A stretch of 64,000 nucleotides of DNA from Actinokineospora iranica (GTDB lineage: Bacteria; Actinomycetota; Actinomycetes; Mycobacteriales; Pseudonocardiaceae): assembly GCF_900101685.1 (NCBI RefSeq), contig NZ_FMZZ01000004.1, positions 1 to 64,000 on the forward strand, given 5' to 3'. The translations under genes were made by a program, and so were the position numbers. Positions 24,508 through 34,070 of the stretch are shown piece after piece (the stretch's first letter is position 1; every line of letters starts with the position of its first letter). The notes under the pieces are model-generated. The model saw nothing but the letters and a program-made list of their open reading frames with translations. It was not told the DNA's origin and did not search any database.

Positions 24508-25136
24508 TTCCCCCCATGCTATTCAACGATCTCGATGAAACTCGACGGGCCGCACCCTTTACGCCGCACAGTGATAACGCACCACACAGTGGTATCCGAA
24601 TCGGGTGAATCCGCAACCGAGAGTGGCGGAAAGTGACTTCGCCGTCCAAGCAGGCGGACTCCCGCAAGGGCACACCGCTCGCGTCACCAGACCGACACGC
24701 CACTCCGGTTCAGCGAGCCACAACCGCTGCGGCAGCAGGCAAGCTCACCCGGCCGAATACGCGATCACGCCTACGGCGACCAGAGCGCCGACAGACCATG
24801 GCCACAAACCGAGGCCATAGCCGAGACCACTGCCGAGTCACCCACCCCACGTCACCGCACCCCCACCGACGCCAGCCCGTGCACCCCACCGAGTCAGACC
24901 CGTGCACCCCACCGACGTCGGGCGGTGCCTCCCCGCCGAAGTCAGGCCCGTGCGCGGGCCCCGGCGCACCCCGGACGAAGTCAGGACCGAGGGCAGGCGG
25001 CCGCTTCATGAGCTCAGGTCACGGTCCCCGATTCGCTGGCCCAGCCCGGAAACACGGTCCGCCTGCCGCGCGGCACCGAGCCCGGGCCTCGCCGTCGGGG
25101 CGCGGCCCGAGCGGCCGCGCCGTATTCACCTGGTGG

Positions 25137-26801
25137 TCAGTTCCCCCAAGCGGCCACCACCTCGTCCAGCACGGTCAGGGGCAGTGGGCCGCCGCCGAGG
25201 ATGAGGTCGTGGAAGGCTCGGATGTCGAAGCGGTCGCCGAGGCGGGCCTGGGCGGCGGCGCGGATGCGCTGGATCTCCAGCCTGCCGACCATGTAGGACA
25301 ACGCTTGGCCGGGGTAGGCGATGTAGCGGTCGATTTCGTTGCCGATCTCCAGCACCGACAGCGGAGTGTTCTCCCGCAGGTAGGCCACGGCCTGGTCGCG
25401 GCTCCAGCCCTTGGCGTGCAGGCCGGTGTCGACAACGAGCCGTCCGGCGCGCATGGAGTCCATGGCGAGCATGCCGAAGCGGGCCACGTCGTCGGAGTAC
25501 AGGCCCATCTCCTCTGCGAGGCGTTCGGTGTAGAGGCCCCAGCCCTCGACGTAGGCGTTGACGTCGGCGAGCCTGCGCAGCAGCGGCAGTTCGGCGAGTT
25601 CCATGGCGAGGGTGAGCTGGAAATGGTGCCCTGGCACGGCTTCGTGGAACGCGGTGACCTCGGCGAGGAACCGGTCCCGTTCGTGCGCGCGGTCGGTGTT
25701 GGCGTAGTAGACGCCGGGGCGGAGGCCGTCGAGCGAGGGCGGCATGTAGTAGGCGGCGGGCGCTCCGGGAGCCTCGGCCGCGGGCACCGGCTCGACCCGG
25801 CAGCGCTGCCCCGGCAGTCGGCCGAACCAGCCGGGGGCGGCGGCCTCGGCGCGCTCGATGGCCGCGCGGGCGTGCTCGAGCAGTTCGTCGCCATCGCGCC
25901 AGCGCAGGTCGGGGTCGCTGATCAGGCGTTGGAAGATCTCCGTCTGGTCTTGGGTGCCGAACACGCGCGCGCCCAGTTCCGCGTACTCCTCGCGCAACGC
26001 GGCGATCAGGTCGAGCCCGGTCTGGTGCAACTCTTCCGGCGTCAGGTCGGTCGTGGTGTGCACCCGGGACAGGGCCGCGTAGGCGGCGTCCCCGCCGGGG
26101 AGCGCGCACAGGCCGGGTCGGTCGTCCGCGCGGCCGTGCGGGGCGATCTCGTCGGCGAGCGCGGCGCGGTACCGGGCGAACGCGGGCCGGACGATCTCGG
26201 AGACCACCCGTTCGCGTTCCGCGGCGAATCCGTTGTCCTCACCGACGAGTTTCTGCGCGAGCAGCGGGTCGGTCGCCACTGGCGAGGTGAGGTACCGGTC
26301 GAGGTGGGCGACCGCGGCGTCGACCAGCCTCCGCACCGGTGTCCGGCCCGCCGCGACGCCCGCGCGGTGCCGCTCGGCGACGCCGTCGAGGTGTTCGGGC
26401 ACAGCCCGCAGCCTGGACAGGTAGGACTGGGCCCGCTCGACATCGGGCAGCGCGACCATGGGCAGGAACGTCAGCAGGGACGCGGCCGGTCCGACGAAGA
26501 TGTCGGTGACCGTGTACTCGATCATGCGCGCGTCGATCCGGTCGATCATGGCCCGAGCCTGCTGCGCCACGACCTTCGCCGTCACCGGATCATGGTCGTG
26601 CGCGCCGACGGACGCCTCCGCCCGCTCCGCGATGTCCAGCGCGTGCGCGCGCAGGGCCTGCTCGGCGGACTCCGACGGATCGGCCAGCTTGTCGTCGTAT
26701 CCGGGCACGCCGAGGAGCGTCGCGCCCAACGGCTCGGCCGCCAACTGCGCGGCCAGCAGTTCGTCGGCGAGCGCGAGCACGCCGCCGTCCCCTGTCGTCA
26801 T
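25137..26801 (-). CDS. DUF885 family putative metallopeptidase
   Basis: The product has 554 residues. It carries the family's zinc-site motif FHEAVPGHHFQL (HEAXPGHH) and a downstream Glu in VEGWGLYTERLAEEM that probably completes the site. The fold is all-helical, as in M3/M32-like oligopeptidases. No signal peptide is visible, so it should act in the cytoplasm; the substrate is unknown. The ATG at 26801 follows GGGGAC and is preferred over a GTG ten codons upstream. It is divergent from a SRPBCC protein gene, with about 110 bp between them. Confidence 0.88.
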   Translation of the reverse strand: MTTGDGGVLALADELLAAQLAAEPLGATLLGVPGYDDKLADPSESAEQALRAHALDIAERAEASVGAHDHDPVTAKVVAQQARAMIDRIDARMIEYTVTDIFVGPAASLLTFLPMVALPDVERAQSYLSRLRAVPEHLDGVAERHRAGVAAGRTPVRRLVDAAVAHLDRYLTSPVATDPLLAQKLVGEDNGFAAERERVVSEIVRPAFARYRAALADEIAPHGRADDRPGLCALPGGDAAYAALSRVHTTTDLTPEELHQTGLDLIAALREEYAELGARVFGTQDQTEIFQRLISDPDLRWRDGDELLEHARAAIERAEAAAPGWFGRLPGQRCRVEPVPAAEAPGAPAAYYMPPSLDGLRPGVYYANTDRAHERDRFLAEVTAFHEAVPGHHFQLTLAMELAELPLLRRLADVNAYVEGWGLYTERLAEEMGLYSDDVARFGMLAMDSMRAGRLVVDTGLHAKGWSRDQAVAYLRENTPLSVLEIGNEIDRYIAYPGQALSYMVGRLEIQRIRAAAQARLGDRFDIRAFHDLILGGGPLPLTVLDEVVAAWGN

Positions 26802-26912
26802 CACGTCCCCAATCCGGCCGAATCCGATCACCTGTGCCCCGAGACTTCGAGGCTACGCCGGTGCGAGGATGCCGGGGCCGAGTTATCCACAGCCCCATTC
26901 GGGAGGTCGCCC

Positions 26913-27365
26913 ATGGTCGAGCGCCAGCGCACATTCGCCGTCGAAGTCACCGCGAGCAGCAGCGCCGACGCGCCGGAGCTGTTCGCCTTGGTCGCGGACG
27001 CGAGGCGGTGGGCGCAGTGGGCGCGGCCGGTCGTGGCGCACGCCTTTGTCGAGCGTGAGGGCGATCCGGCTCCCGGGGGCGTCGGGTCAGTGCGCAAGCT
27101 CGGGCGCAAGCCGTTCCTGATCCGCGAAGAGACGGTCGAGTACGAGCAGGACCGCAGGCACGCCTACGAGCTGCGCACCCCCGTCCCGGTGAAGAACTAC
27201 CGAGGAGAGGTCAGGTTGATCCCGCGTGACGGCGGTGGGACCGATCTCGTCTGGCGGTGCAGCTTTGTCGAGTGGATCCCGGGTACCGGTCCGGCGGTAC
27301 GCGCGGGCGTGCGGTCCCTCATTCAGACGTTGAGCGGAAAGCTGGTGCGCGCGGCGGAGCGGTGA
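26913..27365 (+). CDS. SRPBCC (START-like) family protein
   Basis: The product has 150 residues. The ATG at 26913 has GGGAGG seven bases upstream. It shows the polyketide-cyclase/dehydrase-like pattern: VEVTASSSADAPELFALVADA, then RRWAQWARPVV, a beta-sheet with HAYELRTPVPVKNYRGEV and GGTDLVWRCSFVEWIPGTGP, and a long C-terminal helix. It likely binds a hydrophobic ligand. Its 3' end overlaps the convergent SGNH hydrolase gene by 47 bases, which is unusual. Confidence 0.88.
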   Translation: MVERQRTFAVEVTASSSADAPELFALVADARRWAQWARPVVAHAFVEREGDPAPGGVGSVRKLGRKPFLIREETVEYEQDRRHAYELRTPVPVKNYRGEVRLIPRDGGGTDLVWRCSFVEWIPGTGPAVRAGVRSLIQTLSGKLVRAAER

Positions 27366-28050
27366 CCGCGGGGGCGAGGTGCCGCGCCCAGTGCCGGTAC
27401 CCCTCTTCGGAGGGGTGAAAGCGGTCTTCGCAGAAGAGGTCGCCGTCAAGCAGAACCTCGGGCATCGGTTCGTGGGCGACCCAGGACACCGCATCGGCGA
27501 CGCGTCGCGCCGCGGCGTCGAGTTCGGCGGCGCGCAGGCCGAGCACTGTCCGCAGTGGACGGGGCAGCGCGGGAAAGGCGCCCATCGGCGGGACGCCCGC
27601 GAGGACGACCCCGCGGTGCCTCGTCCGCAGGTCGATGAGCAGCCGCAGCAGGTCGCGGGTCCAGTGCGCGGCGGAGCGGAACTCCAGCACGTCGTTGACG
27701 CCGAGGACGACGACCACCACATCCGCCGGGTCGAGCGCGGCCGCCAGGTCCGCGCGGGTGTCGCGGGCGTTGATCCCGATGCGGCTCGACACCTGCCACT
27801 CGACGGCGCGGCCGGTGCGCTCGGCCACCTCGACGGCGAGCCTGCCCGCGAGTCCGGCCTCGTGGGTCCGGGCGCCGACGCCCGCCGCCGTCGACTCGCC
27901 GAGCACGGCCAGCCGGAGCGGGTCGCCGGAGCCGACTGTGCCGCGCGTCGGCCCGGCAGCCCCGGGCAGACGTGGGATCGCTTTGCGCGCGCGCAAACCT
28001 TGAACAAGGAGAACCGGGAGTAAGAGGCTGGCGGTAAGGGTTGCGCGCAC
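27319..28050 (-). CDS. SGNH/GDSL-type hydrolase
   Basis: The product has 243 residues. An N-terminal hydrophobic segment (LTASLLLPVLLVQGL) is a signal or anchor. Catalytic blocks are AVLGESTAAGVGA (nucleophile Ser in GES), GINARDT (block II Gly), VVVLGVNDVLEF (block III Asn) and CEDRFHPSEEGY (Asp/His). It is expected to hydrolyse an ester on a lipid or glycan outside the membrane. It starts one base after the stop of the GbsR/MarR gene, so they are cotranscribed. Its last 47 bases overlap the SRPBCC gene on the other strand. Confidence 0.9.
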   Translation of the reverse strand: MRATLTASLLLPVLLVQGLRARKAIPRLPGAAGPTRGTVGSGDPLRLAVLGESTAAGVGARTHEAGLAGRLAVEVAERTGRAVEWQVSSRIGINARDTRADLAAALDPADVVVVVLGVNDVLEFRSAAHWTRDLLRLLIDLRTRHRGVVLAGVPPMGAFPALPRPLRTVLGLRAAELDAAARRVADAVSWVAHEPMPEVLLDGDLFCEDRFHPSEEGYRHWARHLAPAVTAPPRAPAFRSTSE

Positions 28051-28051
28051 G

Positions 28052-28525
28052 TCAGCGGGCCGCTTCCTGGGCGCGCCACTTGTCCATCAGCAGAGCCATC
28101 TCCTTCTTCAAGAAGTCGAAGAAGCGCCGGGTCTCATCCATGCGCTGACCGGCAGGCGTGTCGGCGCCGAGCACCGCGACCCCCTCCGCCATGGCGGTCG
28201 ACCAGCTTTCGAGCAGCTTGTCGCGGTTGGTGATCGCCTCGATCCACGTGTCGTTGGACACCGCGTAGTGGTCGCGGCGCTGGCCCGGCTCGCGGCCTTT
28301 GACGACCAGGCCGACTTGGTCGAGGTAGCGCACCGCGCCGGAGATGGCCGCCGGACTCACCTGCAACGCGTCAGCGAGCTCAGTGGCGGTGAGCCTGCCC
28401 GAGTCGGTCGCCAAGAGCCGGGTGAACACCCGGGCAGGCATCCTCGCCATGCCTGCCTCGGCCATGAGCAGCGCGAACCGCTCCACGAACCGTGCCACGG
28501 CCTCTTCCTGGTCTGCTTCGGTCAC
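28052..28525 (-). CDS. GbsR/MarR family transcriptional regulator
   Basis: The product has 157 residues and a winged-helix fold: FALLMAEAGMARMPARVF, then LTATELADALQVSPAAISGAVRYL (recognition helix) and a wing VVKGREPGQRRDHYAV, followed by a dimerisation helix. It is divergently oriented from an ABC export pair, and the 82-bp gap contains an inverted repeat. A local repressor of the exporter and of itself is the natural reading. The effector is unknown, and the SGNH hydrolase downstream may belong to the same response. Confidence 0.9.
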   Translation of the reverse strand: MTEADQEEAVARFVERFALLMAEAGMARMPARVFTRLLATDSGRLTATELADALQVSPAAISGAVRYLDQVGLVVKGREPGQRRDHYAVSNDTWIEAITNRDKLLESWSTAMAEGVAVLGADTPAGQRMDETRRFFDFLKKEMALLMDKWRAQEAAR

Positions 28526-28561
28526 GCGTTCACCCTCTCGACGTCACCGCAAGATTAGCGC

Positions 28562-28589
28562 GTTCAGAAGATTCACAAACTTCTAAAAC
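28562..28589. promoter_or_regulatory. inverted repeat GTTcAGAAG-N9-CTTCTaaAAC, putative operator
   Basis: AGAAG at 28566-28570 and CTTCT at 28580-28584 are complementary with outer GTT/AAC continuations. The repeat lies between the divergent regulator and ABC transporter genes, 19 bp before the transporter ATG, in an AT-rich patch. It is a likely binding site for the GbsR/MarR protein. Confidence 0.55.
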
Positions 28590-28607
28590 GAGAGTACGTT
28601 ACGAGCC

Positions 28608-29507
28608 ATGACAACGGCAATCTCGGTGTCCGGCCTGGTCAAGACCTTCGGCCAGACCCGCGCGCTCGACGGTCTCGACCTGACGGTGCGGACCGGGGAG
28701 GTGCACGGCTTCCTCGGCCCCAACGGGGCGGGCAAATCCACCGCCATCCGGGTGCTGCTCGGCTTGCTGCGCGCCGACTCCGGCACGACCACCCTGCTCG
28801 GCGGCGACCCGTGGCGCGACGCGACCGCCCTGCACCGACGCCTGGCGTACGTGCCCGGCGACGTCTCCCTGTGGCCCACGCTTTCCGGCGGCGAGGTAAT
28901 CGACCTTCTCGGCAGACTGCGCGGGGGTCTCGACAAGAGGCGCCGAGCAGAGTTGCTGGAACGGTTCGACCTAGACCCGCGTAAGAAGGGTCGCACCTAC
29001 TCGAAGGGCAACCGGCAGAAGGTCGCCCTCGTCGCCGCGCTCGCCTCCGACGTCGACCTGCTCATCCTCGACGAGCCGACCTCCGGCCTCGACCCGCTGA
29101 TGGAGTCGGTGTTCCAGGAGTGCGTCGCGGAAGAGCGCGACAGAGGACGCACAGTGCTGCTATCCAGCCACATCTTGGCCGAGGTGGAGACTCTTTGCGA
29201 CCGGGTGAGCATCATCCGCGCGGGCCGCACAGTGGAGACCGGAACGCTGGCGGAACTGCGCCACCTGACCAGGACGAGCATCACCGCCGACCTGGCCGGG
29301 CCGCCCAACGGCATCGCCGACCTGCCCGGCGTCCACGACCTGCGGGTCGAGGGCAACCGGGTTCGGTTCGACGTCGACACCCGGGAACTCGACGGCGCCC
29401 TGCGCGCGCTCAGCTCGTCCGGGGTGCGCTCGCTGACCAGCCAGCCGCCGACCCTGGAAGAGCTGTTTCTGCGGCACTACCAGGACGAATCGGCAGTGGC
29501 GCGATGA
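28608..29507 (+). CDS. ABC transporter ATP-binding protein
   Basis: The product has 299 residues. Walker [10 protein letters not shown] is at residues 37-45, Walker B LLILDEP at 151-157 and the H-loop in LLSSHILAE. The signature is degenerate, YSKGNRQKV (about 131-139) in place of LSGGQ, as in drug-export ATPases of the tetronasin/daunorubicin class. A C-terminal extension of about 80 residues is typical of exporters. It overlaps the permease gene by ATGA and would power it. A divergent GbsR/MarR regulator suggests inducible expression. Confidence 0.95.
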   Translation: MTTAISVSGLVKTFGQTRALDGLDLTVRTGEVHGFLGPNGAGKSTAIRVLLGLLRADSGTTTLLGGDPWRDATALHRRLAYVPGDVSLWPTLSGGEVIDLLGRLRGGLDKRRRAELLERFDLDPRKKGRTYSKGNRQKVALVAALASDVDLLILDEPTSGLDPLMESVFQECVAEERDRGRTVLLSSHILAEVETLCDRVSIIRAGRTVETGTLAELRHLTRTSITADLAGPPNGIADLPGVHDLRVEGNRVRFDVDTRELDGALRALSSSGVRSLTSQPPTLEELFLRHYQDESAVAR

Positions 29508-31102
29508 GCGGGCTGACCGGCACTGGGACACTTGTCCGGCTCGCGCTTCGCCGCGACCGGGTGATCCTGCCGATCTGGACCGTCCTGCTCGGCCTGATCC
29601 CGGCCAGCACGGTGTCGGCGTATGAACAGCTCTACCCGACCGCGGCAGACCGAGCGACGCTTACCGCGGGCACGGGAAGCAACCCTTCCGTCGCCGTGAT
29701 CTACGGCCCCGCGTACGACCTGAGCACAGCAGGCGGGTTCACCGCGTGGCGGTATGGGTCCTTCCTGGCGCTCTTCGTGGCTCTTATGGCGATCTTCACC
29801 GTCACCCGGCACACCCGGGCGGAAGAGGACAGCGGAAGACTGGAACTACTCGGCTCCGCGGTAGTGGGCCGGTTCGCGGCTCTTACCGCGGGCGTGACAG
29901 TCGCGGCGGGGACAAGTGTGGTGATCGGGCTGGTCGCGGCGCTGGGCATGATCGGCGCGGGGCTGCCCGCGGCGGGCTCGGTCAGCCTCGCACTCGGGGT
30001 GGCGGGCGCGGGCTTGGTGTTCACCGCGATCGCGGGTGTGGCCGCACAGCTCACCGAGTACTCGCGCTCGGCCAACGGTCTGGCGACCGGCGCGCTGGGC
30101 GTGGCGTTCCTCCTGCGCGCCATCGGTGACTCGACACCGTCGGCGAACTGGGTGTCCTGGCTTTCGCCGCTCGCGTGGGGGCAACTGGGGAAGCCGTTCG
30201 TGGCCGAGAAATGGTGGGTGTTCCCGATGGCCGTGGTCGTCGCGATCGCCGTCGGCACGCTCGCTTACCGGCTCGTCCCGCTGCGCGACCTGGGCGCGGG
30301 CCTGTTTCCCGCCCGCCTGGGGCCTGCGGGCGCCCCACCGTCGCTGTCGAGCCCGTTGGGGCTGGCGTGGCGGCTGCAGCGCGGCGCGCTCATCGGCTGG
30401 ACGATCGGCCTGGTCGTCGTCGGCGCCGTGTTCGGCTCGATCGCCAGCGGCATCACCGCCCTGATCGGCAACAGCGACCAGGTCCGGGAGATCTTCGCGA
30501 AGATGGGCGGCGCGCAAGGGCTTGTCGACGCTTACCTGGGCGCGATAGCCGGGGTCTTCGGGATGGTCGTGGCTGTCTACTCGGTGCAAGCGGCTCTCCG
30601 TATGCGGACAGAAGAGACCGCCGTACGCACGGAACCGGTACTCGCCACCGCGGTAAGCCGCTTTGGATGGCTCGCCAGTCACCTGGTCTTCGCGCTTCTC
30701 GGCCCGCTGGTACTCCTGACCGGCGCCGGGGTGGCCGCTGGAGCCGCCCACGGCCTGCGGGCAGGCGGACTGGCCACGCAGGTCGGACACGCGCTCGGCG
30801 GCACCCTCGCCCAACTGCCCGCCGTGTGGGTCGTCGCCAGCACCGCGACCCTGCTGTTCGGACTGCTGCCCCGGGTGTCGGTACCCGCGTCGTGGGCAGT
30901 GGTCGGCGTGGTCCTGGTGATCGCCCTGTTCGGGCCGGTCATCGGGCTCAGCCAGGTGATTCTCGACGTCTCGCCGTTCGCGCACGTGCCGAAGCTGCCG
31001 GGCGCGGTGTTCACGTGGACACCGCTGGTGTGGCTTACCGCGGTGGCGGTAGTCGGCGTCGGCGCCGGAGTCACCGCTTTCCGTCACCGCGATATCGGCT
31101 GA
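29504..31102 (+). CDS. ABC transporter permease, antibiotic-exporter type
   Basis: The product has 532 residues with about twelve hydrophobic helices in two similar halves separated by a short cytoplasmic loop (about 265-290). This is the fused ABC-2-like permease architecture paired with tetronasin-type ATPases. The ATG overlaps the ATPase stop. It has no substrate-specific motif. It ends just before a bidirectional terminator. Confidence 0.92.
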   Translation: MSGLTGTGTLVRLALRRDRVILPIWTVLLGLIPASTVSAYEQLYPTAADRATLTAGTGSNPSVAVIYGPAYDLSTAGGFTAWRYGSFLALFVALMAIFTVTRHTRAEEDSGRLELLGSAVVGRFAALTAGVTVAAGTSVVIGLVAALGMIGAGLPAAGSVSLALGVAGAGLVFTAIAGVAAQLTEYSRSANGLATGALGVAFLLRAIGDSTPSANWVSWLSPLAWGQLGKPFVAEKWWVFPMAVVVAIAVGTLAYRLVPLRDLGAGLFPARLGPAGAPPSLSSPLGLAWRLQRGALIGWTIGLVVVGAVFGSIASGITALIGNSDQVREIFAKMGGAQGLVDAYLGAIAGVFGMVVAVYSVQAALRMRTEETAVRTEPVLATAVSRFGWLASHLVFALLGPLVLLTGAGVAAGAAHGLRAGGLATQVGHALGGTLAQLPAVWVVASTATLLFGLLPRVSVPASWAVVGVVLVIALFGPVIGLSQVILDVSPFAHVPKLPGAVFTWTPLVWLTAVAVVGVGAGVTAFRHRDIG

Positions 31103-31112
31103 CCTGCGGGAA

Positions 31113-31144
31113 GAGGGCCGGGTGGGGTGCGCCACCCGGCCCTC
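31113..31144. terminator. bidirectional terminator between convergent genes
   Basis: A 13-bp perfect stem GAGGGCCGGGTGG (31113-31125) pairs with 31132-31144. It separates the permease (stop 31102) from the leftward small gene (stop 31153). Confidence 0.85.
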
Positions 31145-31152
31145 CTGCCTTG

Positions 31153-31344
31153 TCAGACGCGGCCGGAGTCAGCCTCCACGGGCAGCCCAGCCAGGTCGCG
31201 AACGATGCGCTGGGCCAACTCCAGACCTGCCGCCTGTCCCTCGCGGTGGGCCTCGTCGGCCGTCAGCTCCCGCGCCTCCCGCTCCGCCTCGGCGAGCTTG
31301 ACCAGCAGCGGGATGACCTCGACGGTCTCAAGCGGTTCCGACAT
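31153..31344 (-). CDS. small helical acidic protein, unknown
   Basis: The product has 63 residues, starting at an ATG preceded by GAAGGAAC. It is mostly one amphipathic helix (VEVIPLLVKLAEAEREARELTADEA). There is no membrane segment or known domain. It is divergent from the MFS transporter gene, with 128 bp between starts. The ribosome site and dedicated terminator support expression. Confidence 0.6.
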   Translation of the reverse strand: MSEPLETVEVIPLLVKLAEAEREARELTADEAHREGQAAGLELAQRIVRDLAGLPVEADSGRV

Positions 31345-31472
31345 GGGCGTTCCTTCTCTCGGTGGGTGACGAGTGCGAAGTACCCCCATCGCCCTGTCGT
31401 GTCACGGAATACCTGATCGACGCCAGGCGTCCCTGTATTTCGCGACGCTAAACATTCTGGGGGAGGACGCGC

Positions 31473-32750
31473 GTGGTCACCGCTGTGCAGCGACAGGACA
31501 CTCTGCCCCGGGAGGTGTGGGTGCTGGTGGCGGCGAACTTCGTGATCGCCGTCGGCTTCGGCCTGGTCGCACCCGCCCTGCCGAGCTTCGCCAGGAGCTT
31601 CGACGTCAGCGTCACCGCGGCGTCCATCGTGGTGAGCGCGTTCGCGATGGCCCGACTGCTGTTCGCACCGGCCAGCGGCAGACTCGTCACCCGACTCGGT
31701 GAACGCCGGGTCTACCTCGCCGGGCTGCTGATCGTCGCGGTGACGACCGGAGCCTGCGCGTTCGCGGGCGAGTACTGGCACCTCGTCGCGCTGCGGGCGC
31801 TGGCGGGCACCGGGTCGACGATGTTCACCGTGTCCGGCCTGGCGCTGCTGATCCACCTGACCCCCGCGCCGTTGCGCGGACGGGCGTCCGGCCTGTGGGG
31901 CACCAGTTTCCTGCTCGGCAACGTGGCAGGCCCGCTGGTGGGCGGCGGCCTGATCGCGATCTCGCTGCGGGCGCCGTTCCTGGTCTACGCCGTCTCCCTG
32001 GTGGTGGCGGTGGCGATCGTCTGGCTGTTCCTGCGGCGGTCCACCCTGATCACGCCGGTAGGCGAGAACAAGCTCCCCGTCTTCCCGCTACGCGCCGCCT
32101 TGCGCGTGAGCGGCTACCGGGCGGCTCTTGCGTCCAATTTCGTCAACGGTTGGGCGGTCTTCGGCGTCCGGATGTCGTTGGTGCCGCTGTTCGTCACCGA
32201 GGTCTTGCGTCGCGAAGACGCCTTCGCTGGCACCGCACTGGCCGTGTTCGCCGCGGGCAACGTGGTGATGCTGCTGGTGTCCGGGCGGCTGTCGGACCGC
32301 TGGGGACGCAAACCGCTGGTGCTGGCCGGGCTGCTGGTGTCGGCGGGCGCGACGGTCGGCGTCGGCTACACCGAGACGGTCACGCCGTTCCTGGTCATGA
32401 CCGCGGTCGCGGGCCTGGGCACGGGCATGTTCACGCCCCCGCAGCAAGCCGCGGTCGCCGACGTCATCGGGGTGAACTCCCGCGGCGGACCGATGCTGGC
32501 GACCTACCAGATGGTCGCCGACGTCGGCGCGATCCTGGGTCCGTTCGCCGCGGGCATGTTGGCCGACCGGCTCTCATTCGGCATGGCTTTCCTGGTGACC
32601 GGTGGCCTTGCCGTCGTCGCGGCGATGGTGTGGCTGCCCGCCAAGGAAACCCTGACCCAGGATCACGCAGCGCCACCGGCGGGCTCCGACGGGGCGAATG
32701 GGGTGACCGCGGGCACGAGCGACACTGCCTCTTCGCGAACCGTCCGGTGA
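31473..32750 (+). CDS. MFS transporter, drug efflux type
   Basis: The product has 425 residues with twelve predicted membrane helices. The GTG start has GGGAGG eight bases before it. The motif-A-like loop RLVTRLGERR follows helix 2, and a second copy, SDRWGRKPLVLAG, lies between helices 8 and 9, as in DHA1/multidrug proton antiporters. The C-terminal tail of about 35 residues is polar. There is no neighbouring regulator apart from a small divergent gene. The substrate cannot be assigned. Confidence 0.9.
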   Translation: MVTAVQRQDTLPREVWVLVAANFVIAVGFGLVAPALPSFARSFDVSVTAASIVVSAFAMARLLFAPASGRLVTRLGERRVYLAGLLIVAVTTGACAFAGEYWHLVALRALAGTGSTMFTVSGLALLIHLTPAPLRGRASGLWGTSFLLGNVAGPLVGGGLIAISLRAPFLVYAVSLVVAVAIVWLFLRRSTLITPVGENKLPVFPLRAALRVSGYRAALASNFVNGWAVFGVRMSLVPLFVTEVLRREDAFAGTALAVFAAGNVVMLLVSGRLSDRWGRKPLVLAGLLVSAGATVGVGYTETVTPFLVMTAVAGLGTGMFTPPQQAAVADVIGVNSRGGPMLATYQMVADVGAILGPFAAGMLADRLSFGMAFLVTGGLAVVAAMVWLPAKETLTQDHAAPPAGSDGANGVTAGTSDTASSRTVR

Positions 32751-32905
32751 AACGGTCACTAAGCGTGGGACCATTGCTCCGTTGGAGCGTATTCCTGGCC
32801 GGTCGACGTCAAAGTCCGAGCTACGGGCTGCGCGACCGTGAATGAAATGGGAGCCTCTGGGGTATCCCGGCCAAGCGGGCGGCACGGCTGAGGCGGAGTG
32901 ATCCG

Positions 32906-33097
32906 ATGGCTACTGCACTGTGGACCGTGGCAGCGGCGGTTGCCGCGCTCCTGGTCATCTGGCGGTTGCGCCGCGCGAATCTCACGGTGTCCACGATCCT
33001 GCGCGAGGAACGCGCCCGTACTGAGGCGGAACCGGTGGACGAGAGGCACTACGAAGACGAGCCACACCGCGTGGGCCGCCACCGCAAGTCCCACTGA
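32906..33097 (+). CDS. small single-pass membrane protein
   Basis: The product has 63 residues, with a GGCGGAG site before the ATG. Residues 3-20 form one membrane helix (ALWTVAAAVAALLVIW) followed by a basic Arg cluster, so the charged tail (RTEAEPVDERHYEDEP...) should face the cytoplasm. The family is unrecognised. Confidence 0.6.
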   Translation: MATALWTVAAAVAALLVIWRLRRANLTVSTILREERARTEAEPVDERHYEDEPHRVGRHRKSH

Positions 33098-33149
33098 CCC
33101 CTGTGGATAACTTTCTCGCCATGTCGCCCGATGGGCATAACGTGGCCCC

Positions 33150-33629
33150 ATGGCATTCAACCTGGAATACACAAGCAAGCACCGCGACGTCACCTACGCC
33201 ATGACGGTCGTGGCCGACGACGACGGCGAACTCGGCATCGAACTCCTCGGCGCGAACGACCGCGGCACGGTAGTGGCGGAAGGCGCCCTGCGCCTCCCGC
33301 CCGGAGGTGCGACCGAAACCGCCAAACTCCTCCGCGAAGCGCTCGGCGCCATCGCGGGCTTCGAGGGAAAACGAATCCGCCAGTCCGTGGGCAACGCGAA
33401 CCAACGGTGGACAAGAGACCAGGACATCACCTTGCGCGAAGCCTGGCTATCCCATCCGCCGACAGCCCCGGCCACCGAAGTGATCCGCACCCTGGCCGCG
33501 GAACGAGAACGCACCCCCGCCGCCATCCGCGCCCGCTTGCCCCGGCTCGGCTGCGATCCGGACGTCACCGGCCGCGTGCTCACCGAGGAGACAGCCGCAC
33601 TAGTCGGCCGGGACGCGATAGCGGGCTGA
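33150..33629 (+). CDS. hypothetical protein with Myb/SANT-like helix-turn-helix
   Basis: The product has 159 residues. The N-terminal half is beta-rich (FNLEYTSKHRDVTYAMTVVA). The C-terminal part, RWTRDQDITLREAWLS...IRTLAAERERTPAAIRARLPRLG, resembles a Myb/homeodomain-like trihelix found in actinobacterial hypothetical proteins. DNA binding is inferred only from that resemblance. The ATG is 20 bp after a GCATAACG patch that could be a promoter element. Confidence 0.6.
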   Translation: MAFNLEYTSKHRDVTYAMTVVADDDGELGIELLGANDRGTVVAEGALRLPPGGATETAKLLREALGAIAGFEGKRIRQSVGNANQRWTRDQDITLREAWLSHPPTAPATEVIRTLAAERERTPAAIRARLPRLGCDPDVTGRVLTEETAALVGRDAIAG

Positions 33630-33770
33630 CCACCACACCAAGGTTCCGCCGCCAACAGAAAGAGAGAACGCACGGGAAAAACTGGTGCCCTGAATCAGGG
33701 CGTCCTCGGTGTGCAGAGCCGGTGAGATCCCGGGACCACCGTCTCTCCGCACCCGCACGGCTCGCAACGG

Positions 33771-33920
33771 GATGCCTTCAAGCGCGCTGTCCTCACACCG
33801 TGATGGCCTCGCGACAACTGGAAGACATCCCAGCGCGATGCCCTCACAACGTGCTGCCCGCACACCAACGCGCTACTCACCAGTGCGGTGCCCTCACAGC
33901 GCGATGCCCTCGCGGTGGTT
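33771..33920. repeat. degenerate 16-bp tandem repeats (GCGATGCCCTCACAGC-like)
   Basis: Successive units read GCGCTGTCCTCACACC, GTGATGGCCTCGCGAC, later GCGATGCCCTCACAAC, GTGCTGCCCGCACACC and GCGATGCCCTCGCGG, with some diverged units between. No coding frame is credible across them. Confidence 0.6.
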
Positions 33921-33954
33921 GCCCGCCATGGGTAGCTGATGGCCAGCTGCGGGT

Positions 33955-34015
33955 TCATGGGTCGGCCGGGCGGTGGGTTGGCCCGGCCGTGGGTTGGCCC
34001 GGCGGTGGGTTGGCG
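33955..34015. repeat. 16-bp tandem repeat GTGGGTTGGCCCGGCS
   Basis: There are two near-identical full units plus partial units on either side (GTCGGCCGGGCG, then GTGGGTTGGCCCGGCC, GTGGGTTGGCCCGGCG, GTGGGTTGGCGC). Confidence 0.65.
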
Positions 34016-34070
34016 CAAGGGTGCGGCGCGGCCGATTTTGGCCGGAGCGGCGTGCTCTTTGGGCTCTGTG

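Larger units (their letters stand above)
23756..25136. other. 1.4-kb region with only weak or decayed reading frames
   Basis: The right part (24700-25130) is Pro/Arg-coding, C-rich sequence with short imperfect repeats (GTGCACCCCACCGA twice near 24880-24915) and no ribosome site. I see no RNA gene. Two possible short reading frames are listed separately. The long plus-strand frame crossing this region is not a gene. Confidence 0.45.

Noticed and set aside
24633-27365. A 910-codon open frame on the plus strand
   Set aside because: Only its last 150 codons are a gene (the SRPBCC protein). The rest is antisense to the DUF885 peptidase and low-complexity Pro/Arg sequence.
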